A stretch of 24,430 nucleotides of DNA, from positions 1 through 24,430 of the forward strand of contig DATDCV010000027.1 in the NCBI GenBank assembly GCA_036524155.1. Reading direction: 5' to 3'. The stretch comes from DATDCV01 sp036524155 (GTDB lineage: Bacteria > Verrucomicrobiota > Verrucomicrobiia > Limisphaerales > UBA8199). Below the pieces are notes generated by a model. It did not search any database. It was not told the origin of the DNA and worked only from the letters and a program-made list of their open reading frames with translations. The translations under genes were made by a program, and so were the position numbers. This document shows, piece by piece, positions 14,206 through 22,169 of this stretch; position 1 is the stretch's first letter, and the number at the start of each line of letters is the position of its first letter.

Positions 14206-15659
14206 ACACGCGCTCCCTGCGGTTCCAGTTATTCACGTGGTACGCGGCGTTGCTCCTCGGCAGTTTTGCCCTGGTTGGGGTGGCAACATACATCGCCCTG
14301 GAACGATCGCTGACGGGCGCGCTGGAGCAAACTCAAGTGCGGCGGGCGCGGCAGATTGGGCATTTGCTGCAGGAGGAACTGCGAGCCGGGGACGAGGGCT
14401 TTCCCGGGCGCGTGCGTAAAGAGATTGAAGCCAGCCTGGCGCCGAGTCAGAACAATCGCTTCATACGGATCACCCGCGGAGATGGCTTGGAACTCTACCG
14501 TTCCGGCGCCCCGGCGGATCACAGTTTCGAGCCGGCGAGCCTGCCGACACCGCAGTGGCCCGCCAGGGCTGACGGAACCCGACCGTTGGTCATCACCGAA
14601 GGGCGCGACCTGCTGCTCACCGGCGCTCGGGTCGAACTGGCGAATGGGACGTCGTATTTGGTCGAAACGGGCGCGCCCCTGACTGAGGTTCGGGTTGATC
14701 TAAAGAAATGGGTGATCTTCCTGGGGAGCGTTTTGCCACTTTTGGGCGCCATCGCTTTGCTGGGCGGTTTCGTGCTAGTCAACCGCGCGCTCTCACCGGT
14801 TGATCACATCACTGAAAGCGCCGCGCACATCTCATCGCACAACTTGAGTGAACGGTTGCCGGTGGCAAGAACCGGGGACGAATTGGAGCGGCTTTCGATT
14901 GCGCTCAACCGGATGATCGAGCGATTGGACGCCGCTTTTAAGCATTCACGGCGGTTTGTGGCGGACGCTTCTCACGAGCTGCGCACGCCGTTAACGGTCC
15001 TCCGAGGGGAATTGGAGGGGTTGGTGGCCGAGCCACAAATGAGCGCTGACTGGCGCGAGCGGCTGGGAAGCGTGCTGGAGGAGGTCGATCGCTTGACCGG
15101 CATCGTGGAGGGTTTGTTTGCGATTTCCCGGTTGGACGCGGGGGAGGCTGCTGCCGAGTGGGCCAAGTTTGACTTGGCCCAACTGGCTGTCAGCACCGCT
15201 GACCAGATGTCGCTTCTGGCGGAAGACAAACAAATCCGCGTTACGTGCGCCGCTGCCAAAGGGGTGTGGGTAGAAGGCGACCGCGCACGGCTCAAGCAAG
15301 TGGTGGTCAACCTGCTGGACAACGCCATCAAGTATACCCCGGCTGGCGGAGCGATCACCCTGACGGTCCGTGCAGACGACGGGAGGGCGCTTCTCGAAGT
15401 CGGCGATACTGGCATCGGCATTCCCGGTGAGTTTTTGCCGCGGGTATTCGAAAGGTTTTTTCGGGTCGACAGGGCGCGCTCGCGGGATGAGGGCGGAGCG
15501 GGGCTCGGTTTGTCGATCGTGGAGTCGATTTGCGCGGCCCACCAGGGCCGGGTGGAAGTCCACAGCGTTCCTGGTGAAGGGAGCCTGTTTCGGGTCGCAT
15601 TGCCGCTGATTGCGGAGCCCATGAACAACCAGAACAAACAGATGAGCTATGCCTATTGA
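14202..15659 (+). CDS. Sensor histidine kinase
   Basis: This 485-residue inner-membrane kinase has a first membrane helix at about 13-32, a periplasmic sensor part of about 135 residues, and a second helix at about 170-194. A HAMP linker (NRALSPVDHITESAAHIS onward) precedes the H-box FVADASHELRTPL with H258. The ATPase domain has N-box LLDNAIKYTP (N374), G1 GDTGIGIPGEF, F-box RVFERFFR and G2 GGAGLGLSIVESI. All core catalytic motifs are intact. It is coupled to the regulator by the overlap ATGA, and its end overlaps the membrane-fusion gene by 11 bases. The periplasmic part has no recognised ligand site and is poor in His and Cys, so a metal signal is not evident. Confidence 0.95.
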   Translation: MNTRSLRFQLFTWYAALLLGSFALVGVATYIALERSLTGALEQTQVRRARQIGHLLQEELRAGDEGFPGRVRKEIEASLAPSQNNRFIRITRGDGLELYRSGAPADHSFEPASLPTPQWPARADGTRPLVITEGRDLLLTGARVELANGTSYLVETGAPLTEVRVDLKKWVIFLGSVLPLLGAIALLGGFVLVNRALSPVDHITESAAHISSHNLSERLPVARTGDELERLSIALNRMIERLDAAFKHSRRFVADASHELRTPLTVLRGELEGLVAEPQMSADWRERLGSVLEEVDRLTGIVEGLFAISRLDAGEAAAEWAKFDLAQLAVSTADQMSLLAEDKQIRVTCAAAKGVWVEGDRARLKQVVVNLLDNAIKYTPAGGAITLTVRADDGRALLEVGDTGIGIPGEFLPRVFERFFRVDRARSRDEGGAGLGLSIVESICAAHQGRVEVHSVPGEGSLFRVALPLIAEPMNNQNKQMSYAY

Positions 15660-16851
15660 AGTTCGTGACGAGGTCGATGGTCCGGTCGCTCAACAGCCGG
15701 CCAGGTGGCGATGGATCAATTGGCGCAGCGTGAGCCTGCTGTTACTCGCACTGGTCCCTTTTCCGGTTTGGCTGGCAACGACCGGCAGTGCGAAACTGCC
15801 TAGCGGACCCCCGCCAGCGCTCCCGGCGGTGCCGGTGGCCGCGGCGCGTGTCATGCGCACCGACCTCGACAACGAAATAACCGTTCCGGCTGAATTCCGG
15901 CCTTATGCCCAAGTGGAGCTGCACGCCAAGGTTTCGGGCTATCTGGAAACCATTAGTGTGGATGTGGGCGACCGGGTAAAGACCGGCGAGTTGCTGGCGA
16001 AACTGGAGGTGCCCGAGTCGCGGGATGAACTGAACGAGGCGCTGGCGGCGCAAAAACGAGCGGAGGCAGACTACCGAAATGCGCACCTGGTCTATAGCCG
16101 GCTGATGGCGGTCGAAAAAGATCACCCCAACCTTGTCGCCCAGCAAGAACTCGACACGGCGGAAGCCAAGGACCGAACGGCGGAAGCCGCCGCCGCCGCC
16201 GCCAAGGCCGATGTCGAAAAATACCAGACGATGCTGGCCTATACGCGGATCAGCGCGCCCTTCGATGGGGTAATTACGAAGCGGTATGCGGACCCGGGCG
16301 CCCTGATTCAGGCCGGCACTGCTTCGGCGACCCAATCTCTGCCGCTGGTTGCTGTCTCGGACAATTACCGCCTGCGGCTGGATTTCCCTGTGTCAGTTGG
16401 CTATGTCAAAGACATCCAAGTGGGAGCGCCTGTGGAAGTGAGGGTGCAGTCGCTCGGCGGGAAGCGCTTTAGCGGGACGATCGCCCGCTCGACCCAGACC
16501 GTGGATGAGGCTACGCGGTCCATGATGACCGAGGTCGAAGTGCCCAACCCCAAGCTGGAGTTGGTGCCAGGAATGTACGCGACTGTCATGCTCAAGGTCG
16601 AGCGGCGCCGTAACGTCCTGACCATTCCCACTGAAGCCGTTTCGGGAAGCGGAGGGACCAGTGTCTATGTGATTAACCACCGGAGGGAGATTGAAGAGCG
16701 AACAGTAGCCCTTGGATTGGAGACATCGACACGGTACGAGGTTACCGCCGGACTCGAAGAGGGCGACCTGGTGCTTGTCGGGAGCCGGGCGCAGGTCAGA
16801 CCCGGGCAGAAAGTCCAACCGAAGCTGGTGGACGCCCTGGCGCAACAATGA
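15649..16851 (+). CDS. RND efflux membrane-fusion (periplasmic adaptor) protein
   Basis: This 400-residue adaptor links the RND pump to the outer-membrane channel. It has a single N-terminal membrane helix (about 24-44). A lipoyl half-motif follows near 88-118 (VELHAKVSGYLETISVDVGD), then an alpha-hairpin (about 122-195, with an Ala-rich run AAAAAAKADVEKY) and the second lipoyl half (ISAPFDGVITKRY). Beta-barrel and membrane-proximal domains end with VLVGSRAQVRPGQKV. It overlaps the kinase gene by 11 bases, and its stop overlaps the RraA-family start (ATGA). A run of GCC codons around 16188-16203 encodes the Ala stretch. There is no lipobox, so it is anchored by the helix. Confidence 0.95.
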   Translation: MPIEVRDEVDGPVAQQPARWRWINWRSVSLLLLALVPFPVWLATTGSAKLPSGPPPALPAVPVAAARVMRTDLDNEITVPAEFRPYAQVELHAKVSGYLETISVDVGDRVKTGELLAKLEVPESRDELNEALAAQKRAEADYRNAHLVYSRLMAVEKDHPNLVAQQELDTAEAKDRTAEAAAAAAKADVEKYQTMLAYTRISAPFDGVITKRYADPGALIQAGTASATQSLPLVAVSDNYRLRLDFPVSVGYVKDIQVGAPVEVRVQSLGGKRFSGTIARSTQTVDEATRSMMTEVEVPNPKLELVPGMYATVMLKVERRRNVLTIPTEAVSGSGGTSVYVINHRREIEERTVALGLETSTRYEVTAGLEEGDLVLVGSRAQVRPGQKVQPKLVDALAQQ

Positions 16852-17543
16852 GGCCGCCGCTCAATCCACAGGAACTGGAGGCGCTGCGGCGGCTGGACGC
16901 CTGCACCCTGGCAAATGCCATCGAGACGTTTCACGAACGATTGCGCAATGAGGGTTTTGTGGACCACACCGTCCGCTGCTTGTTTCCCCAACTGCAACCG
17001 ATGCTGGGTTACGCAGTGACCGTCAAGATTCGGGGCTCCGCCCCTCCCACGACAGACGGGACGTATCCCGACCGGACGGACTGGTGGGACTACATCCTAT
17101 CAGTTCCGGCGCCACGTGTTGTTGTGGTGCAGGATGTATCCAGCCGCCGGGGCCTGGGCTCACTGGTAGGCGCTGTCCATATGAGTATTTTGCGCGCCCT
17201 CCACTGTGATGGCGTCGTTACCAACGGTTCCGTGCGGGACATTCCCGCCGCCCAGAGCGCCGGTTTCCACTTGTTTGCGGGCAGCGTTTCCGTATCCCAC
17301 GCTTACATTCACATCGTGGAGATCGGTCACACGGTCGAGATCGGTGGTCTGACGATCCAGTCGGGCGACCTGCTGCATGGTGACTTGCACGGTGTCCAAT
17401 CCATTCCGCTGGAAATCGCCTCACGCATCCCAGGAGTGGCCGCCGAGATCGCCGCACGGGAGCAGGCGCTTATCGCCTTGTGCCGGTCCCCGGAATTTTC
17501 AGTCGAAAAACTCCGCGCGATCCTCACCGCCAGGAATTCGTGA
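16848..17543 (+). CDS. RraA family protein (aldolase/regulator-of-RNase-E fold)
   Basis: The 231-residue protein matches the RraA/HMG-aldolase fold. LDACTLANAIETF is near residue 16 and GSLVGAVHMSILRALHCDGV comes before the signature VVTNGSVRD (R130, D131). Downstream are VEIGGLTIQSGDLLHGDLHG and IPLEIA. Some members are 4-hydroxy-4-methyl-2-oxoglutarate aldolases and others inhibit RNase E; the sequence does not decide which applies here. It is longer than E. coli RraA and closer to the 210-230-residue family members of sugar-acid pathways. It sits inside the efflux operon, overlapping the adaptor stop by four bases and ending 27 bases before the pump, which is an unusual place. Confidence 0.9.
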   Translation: MRPPLNPQELEALRRLDACTLANAIETFHERLRNEGFVDHTVRCLFPQLQPMLGYAVTVKIRGSAPPTTDGTYPDRTDWWDYILSVPAPRVVVVQDVSSRRGLGSLVGAVHMSILRALHCDGVVTNGSVRDIPAAQSAGFHLFAGSVSVSHAYIHIVEIGHTVEIGGLTIQSGDLLHGDLHGVQSIPLEIASRIPGVAAEIAAREQALIALCRSPEFSVEKLRAILTARNS

Positions 17544-17570
17544 CCCCGGATCTTTAATCGAGTATATATT

Positions 17571-20500
17571 GTGTCCCGCTTTTCCATTCGCTACCCGTAT
17601 CTGGTAATCGTTGCATGCCTCGTTGTCTGCGTGGTTGGGGTCACCAGCCTGGTGCGCATGCCGGTGGACCTATTCCCCCCCATCAGGATCCCGGTCGTGG
17701 TCGTGGCGACGTTCTTCTCCGGCATGCCGCCCGAACAGATCGAGACCGACATAACCGGGCGCTTCGAACGATTCTTCACTCTAGCCAGCGGGATTGACCA
17801 CATCGAATCGAGGTCCTTGCCGGGAGTAAGCCTGATCAAGGTCTATTTCCAACCCGGTTTCAATTCTGATTCGGCTGTTACGAGCATTGCCAACCTGGCG
17901 ATGGCGGATTTGCGGAAGTTGCCGCCAGGCACATTGCCACCAGTCGTATTGAAGTTTGATGCGTCGAGCCTGCCTGTTTGTTTGATTACCTTGAAGGGCG
18001 AGGGCCTGAAAGAAGCGGCCTTGCGCGACCTGGGACAATACAACGTGCGAAACCAGGTGGCGGGCGTTCCGGGCGCTTCGGTGCCGCAACCGTTCGGGGG
18101 GCGTTACCGCCAGATCATGGTCTACGTGGACCCGCTCAAACTCGAGGCCCACCAATTGAGCGTGATGGATGTGGTGCGAACGGTGAACGAGGCCAACCTG
18201 ATCCTGCCCGCAGGCGATGTGAAAATTGGTCCATTCGACTATAACCTGTATGCCAACAGCCAAGTCGATGACGTCAAAGATATCAACCGGCTTCCGCTGA
18301 AAACAGTGGGGAATGCTTCGGTGCTGGTGGCTGATGTGGGTAAAGCCCAAGACGCGTCCCAAATCCAGTACAACGTGGTTCGGGTGGACGGGCAACCTTC
18401 AGTTTACCTGCCGGTCTTGAAGCAAGGCGGCGATGCCAACACCATTTCCGTGGTCAACGGTGTCAAAGAGGCCGTCAGCCATTTGTTGGATATTCCGAAG
18501 CAGTTGGTGACGAAGGTGGTGTTCGACCAGTCCGTTTTCGTTCGCACCGCCATCGAGAACCTGATTCATGAAGGCGTCATTGGGCTGGTCCTGACCGGGA
18601 TCATGATTCTCATTTTTCTGGGCAGCATGCGGGCTACGGTGGCGGTCTTTCTCTCCATCCCGCTCTCGGCCCTCGCGGCTTTCATCGCGCTTTCGCTCGC
18701 CGACAACACCGTCAATGCGATGGTTCTGGGCGGACTCGCCCTGGCCTTTTCACGATTGATCGACAACTCCGTTGTGGTTTTGGAAAACATTTTTCGTCAC
18801 TTGGAACTGGGGGAACCTCCCGGCGTGGCTGCCGAGCGCGGCGGGAAGGAGGTCGCGTTGCCAGTGCTGGCGGCGACGCTGACGACCGTGGTCGTATTTT
18901 TCCCGGTGCTGTTCCTTTATGGGGTGAGCCGATTTCTGTTTACCGCCCTGGCGTTGGCCGTCGTGCTCTCACTCCTGGCATCGTACGTGGTGGCGTTAAC
19001 GGTTGTTCCGCTCTTTTGCGCCAAGCTTATTAAGGGCCAGCCGGAACACGGCGCCGAGAGGCGGGTTGAACCACGCGGCGGAGGGCAAGGGTTCAATGCC
19101 TGGTTCAACCGCAATTTCAGGAGACTGCTCGACCGGTATGAGGGCGCGGTGAACCTGGCGCTGGTCCGGCCGCTGGGAACGGTGCTGGGGATCACCGGGC
19201 TGTTCCTGGTGAGCCTGACGGTTTATCCATTGATTGGCAAAGCCTACTTCCCACGCACTGACCCGGGCCAGTTCGTCATCAACCTGAAGGCCGCCACCGG
19301 CACGCGGATCGAATTGACCGATCAGATGGTCGAACGGGTCGAGCGGGTGGTCCGTGAAGTCGTGCCCGCGAAGGACCTGCGCATCGTGGTATCCAACATC
19401 GGGGTCACCCCGGGCTTTTCCTCGATTTATACTCCCAATTCCGGTCCTCATACCGCGTTTGTCCAGGTGGGTTTGGAGGAGGGGCATCATTTGAGCAGCT
19501 TCCAATACATGAATCGAGTGCGCGAGAAACTGCGGCAGGAGTTGCCGCAGGTCTCGGCTTACTTTCAGACCGGCGGATTGGTTGATGCGATCCTCAACCT
19601 GGGCATGCCGGCGCCGTTGGATATTCAGGTCAGCGGTATGAACTCCGTGGTGACGCACCAGATCGCGATGGAAATCGCACAGAAAGTACGTGAGTTGGCC
19701 GGCGTGAGCGACGTGCTCGTACCGCAGGACGTGGACTATCCGGCGTTGCGGCTGGATATCGACCGCGTCCGTGCCAGCGAACTCGGGCTGAATGAGAAAG
19801 AGATAGTGGGCAACGTGATTACGGCGCTCACTTCGGACCAAATGATCGCCCCAAGTTTCTGGGTGGACCCCAAGAGCGGCAACGATTATCTGCTCACCAT
19901 TCAATACCCGGAGAATTTCGTGAAAAACCTGGCCGACCTCGCCGCCGTGCCGTTGCGAGGGGCACGTTCACTCAAGCCAACGCGCCTCGATACCGTCAGC
20001 CAAATCCGGCATATCCAGGCGCCCACTGAAGTGGACCACTATCAGCTCCAACGCGTGATCGACGTGTATGTCTCGCCCGCAAAAGAGGATTTAGGCCAGG
20101 TTTTGAAAGGGGTCCATAAGATCCTCCGCGAGACCAGACTGCCTGAGAACACGGGAGTGAGCGTGCTCGGTTCGGCCAATGCCATGCAAAGGTCGTTCCA
20201 GAGCTTTGGGCTCGGGCTGATTCTGTCAACATTGCTGGTCTACCTGATTTTGGTGGCGCAATTCGAGTCGTTCCTCGACCCGCTGCTGATCCTGTTGGCG
20301 GTTCCCACCGGTTTGACTGGGGTATTGCTCATGCTTTTTGCCACGGGCACGACCCTCAACGTGATGTCCCTGATGGGGGTGGTGATGATGGTCGGCATCG
20401 TGGTCTCCAACAGCATTCTGATCGTCGAGTTCACGCGGCGCTTGCGCCGTGAGGGACGACCACTGAAGGAGGCGGTGATCCTGGCCTGCCGTGTGCGACT

Positions 20501-20741
20501 GCGTCCGGTGTTGATGACTTCCCTGGCCACACTCATCGGCCTGTTGCCGATGGCGGCCAAGCTCGGTACGGGCAGTGAAGCCTACGCTCCCCTGGCGCGG
20601 GCGATCATCGGCGGCCTGGGCGTCTCCGTGGTCTTAACGATATTCATCGTTCCGGCGGCTTATTTCATCGCCCACCGTCGGCGCGAAGGTACTGAGATCA
20701 GCGCAGATCTCAACCCGAGGGTAACCTCTTCACCCTCGTGA
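17571..20741 (+). CDS. RND efflux pump, HAE1/AcrB-like permease
   Basis: This 1056-residue inner-membrane pump shows the duplicated RND layout. Helix 1 is at about 10-28, followed by a large periplasmic loop with GMPPEQIETDITGRFERFF. Helices 2-6 cover about 330-490, a second periplasmic loop follows, and helices 8-12 cover about 875-1035. In helix 4 the AcrB pair D407-D408 aligns with D398-N399 (SRLIDNSVVVLEN). In helix 10 AcrB K940 aligns with S946 (GIVVSNSILIVEF). The proton relay must therefore differ from AcrB. The start is GTG 17571, set by the MSRFSIRYPYLV onset; no clear ribosome-binding site is seen. The substrate cannot be told. The stop overlaps the outer-membrane gene's GTG (GTGA). 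Confidence 0.96.
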   Translation: MSRFSIRYPYLVIVACLVVCVVGVTSLVRMPVDLFPPIRIPVVVVATFFSGMPPEQIETDITGRFERFFTLASGIDHIESRSLPGVSLIKVYFQPGFNSDSAVTSIANLAMADLRKLPPGTLPPVVLKFDASSLPVCLITLKGEGLKEAALRDLGQYNVRNQVAGVPGASVPQPFGGRYRQIMVYVDPLKLEAHQLSVMDVVRTVNEANLILPAGDVKIGPFDYNLYANSQVDDVKDINRLPLKTVGNASVLVADVGKAQDASQIQYNVVRVDGQPSVYLPVLKQGGDANTISVVNGVKEAVSHLLDIPKQLVTKVVFDQSVFVRTAIENLIHEGVIGLVLTGIMILIFLGSMRATVAVFLSIPLSALAAFIALSLADNTVNAMVLGGLALAFSRLIDNSVVVLENIFRHLELGEPPGVAAERGGKEVALPVLAATLTTVVVFFPVLFLYGVSRFLFTALALAVVLSLLASYVVALTVVPLFCAKLIKGQPEHGAERRVEPRGGGQGFNAWFNRNFRRLLDRYEGAVNLALVRPLGTVLGITGLFLVSLTVYPLIGKAYFPRTDPGQFVINLKAATGTRIELTDQMVERVERVVREVVPAKDLRIVVSNIGVTPGFSSIYTPNSGPHTAFVQVGLEEGHHLSSFQYMNRVREKLRQELPQVSAYFQTGGLVDAILNLGMPAPLDIQVSGMNSVVTHQIAMEIAQKVRELAGVSDVLVPQDVDYPALRLDIDRVRASELGLNEKEIVGNVITALTSDQMIAPSFWVDPKSGNDYLLTIQYPENFVKNLADLAAVPLRGARSLKPTRLDTVSQIRHIQAPTEVDHYQLQRVIDVYVSPAKEDLGQVLKGVHKILRETRLPENTGVSVLGSANAMQRSFQSFGLGLILSTLLVYLILVAQFESFLDPLLILLAVPTGLTGVLLMLFATGTTLNVMSLMGVVMMVGIVVSNSILIVEFTRRLRREGRPLKEAVILACRVRLRPVLMTSLATLIGLLPMAAKLGTGSEAYAPLARAIIGGLGVSVVLTIFIVPAAYFIAHRRREGTEISADLNPRVTSSPS

Positions 20742-22051
20742 TAATCCGGTTTATGAACATGTCCGCCTGGATTCTGAGCTGCCTGGCGACCTTTGGCCTG
20801 ACGGCGGGGCAGGGGGATGGCCAGGACCTGCGTTCGCTCACGCTCCAGGAAGCTCGGGAGACCGCTTTGCGGAATCATCCCCTCATCACGGTAGCGGACT
20901 TGAAGGTGGCAGCTGCGCGGGAGGAGACCAAAGAAGTGCGCTCAGCTTACCTGCCGAGCATCTCGGCGAACGCCGTGGCCGTGGGCACGGCCGAGAACAA
21001 CACCCGGATGGCGGCCATTGGAGCACTAAACAATCCCAGCATTTTTGATCGCAACGCCGAGGGACTCATGATTAGCCAGTTGATTACCGATTTTGGCCGC
21101 ACTGCCAATCTGACTGGAAGCGCCCGGTTGCGCGCCGAAGCCGAGGCCAACAACGCTCAGGCCACGCGTGAACAGATTCTGCTGGCGGTTGACGGGGCCT
21201 TTTATTCCGCGGCCGAGGCCCAATCGGTCACTCGGGTGGCCCAGCAGACCGTCGCAGCCCGCCAAGCCCTCCTGGATCAAGTGACCGCCCTGGCCAGCAA
21301 CAAGCTTCGCTCGGATCTCGATGTGAGTTTTGCCAAGGTCAACCTGGAAGAGGCCAGGTTGCTGTTGAGCAAAGCGCAAAACGATTTGCAGGGCTCTTTC
21401 GCCCAACTCGCCACCCTTCTGGGCCAGCGTGAGGCACAGAATTACCACTTGATCGAGCAGCCTTTGCCGCCGGGAGTCTCCACCAATGTGTCGGACTATG
21501 TGCGCCAGGCCCTGAGTCATCGGCCCGATCTGTTCAGCGCGCGCGAGCAACAGGAAGCGGCAGTGAGATTCGCCAAGGCAGAACGGGCGGCGCGTTACCC
21601 GAGCGTCGCCGCTGTTGGCGGCGCGGGCGTTGTACCGGTCCACGACCCGGAATTGCCCGACCACTATGCTGCTGCCGGTGTCGTCGTGAACGTGCCGCTC
21701 TATGCCGGCGGCCTGTACGCCGCCCGCCAGCGGAAAGCCGAAGTGCGAGCCGAAGCCGCCGCCGCCAGCGTGCGGGACCTCGAAGACAATGTAATTCGGG
21801 ACGTTCGCATCGCCTGGCTCAACGCCCGGAACGCCTTTGACCGGTACCGCATTACCAGCCAGCTTCTCCAAAATGCCAGGCAGTCGTTCGATCTCGCTCA
21901 GGCTCGCTACCAGAACGGCCTTAGCTCCATCGTTGAGCTGAACCAGGCCGAACTCAGCCGGGTTTCGGCGGAAATCTCCCTCGCCAGCACGCAATACGAG
22001 TACCTGATTCAACGCTCGGCGCTGAATTACCAAATCGGCACAGCGCCGTGA
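20738..22051 (+). CDS. TolC-family outer-membrane efflux protein
   Basis: This protein has a signal peptide (AWILSCLATFGLTAGQG) and two outer-membrane-efflux repeats. The first starts at LTLQEARETALRNHPLI and the second near DYVRQALSHRPDLFSAREQQ. Long Ala/Gln-rich coiled helices and the end motif LARARYQNGL-like (AQARYQNGLSSIVELNQAEL) are typical. It forms the trimeric exit channel for the pump encoded before it. GTG 20738 overlaps the pump's stop; ATG 20753 or 20759 would also preserve the signal peptide, so the start is uncertain by 5-7 codons. At 437 residues the GTG-start length is normal. It is the last gene of the efflux operon. Confidence 0.93.
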   Translation: MIIRFMNMSAWILSCLATFGLTAGQGDGQDLRSLTLQEARETALRNHPLITVADLKVAAAREETKEVRSAYLPSISANAVAVGTAENNTRMAAIGALNNPSIFDRNAEGLMISQLITDFGRTANLTGSARLRAEAEANNAQATREQILLAVDGAFYSAAEAQSVTRVAQQTVAARQALLDQVTALASNKLRSDLDVSFAKVNLEEARLLLSKAQNDLQGSFAQLATLLGQREAQNYHLIEQPLPPGVSTNVSDYVRQALSHRPDLFSAREQQEAAVRFAKAERAARYPSVAAVGGAGVVPVHDPELPDHYAAAGVVVNVPLYAGGLYAARQRKAEVRAEAAAASVRDLEDNVIRDVRIAWLNARNAFDRYRITSQLLQNARQSFDLAQARYQNGLSSIVELNQAELSRVSAEISLASTQYEYLIQRSALNYQIGTAP

Positions 22052-22091
22052 CGGCCTCGGCAGGAATTGTTTACAAATAGCCAAAAAAGGG

Positions 22092-22121
22092 TTGGTAATC
22101 GGGATGAAAAGCGTGTGTAAT
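22092..22121 (+). promoter_or_regulatory. Candidate promoter for the HAF-repeat gene
   Basis: TTGGTA (22092-22097) and TGTAAT (22116-22121) are separated by 18 bases and lie about 50 bases before ATG 22170. The 118-base gap after the efflux operon suggests separate transcription of the next gene. Confidence 0.35.
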
Positions 22122-22169
22122 ACGGGACATTAGCGGGCGATACCAGGGAATCAAAACCAGTAAAGTCGT

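Noticed and set aside
18996..19904. Long minus-strand open frame inside the RND pump gene
   Set aside because: The pump is unmistakable in the plus frame; the antisense frame has shadow composition and no motif.
15649..20741. Heavy-metal CusA/CusB assignment for the efflux system
   Set aside because: The regulator pair looks CusRS-like, but the pump lacks the CusA Met relay pattern that I can recognise and is closer to the HAE1-type layout, so no metal specificity is claimed.
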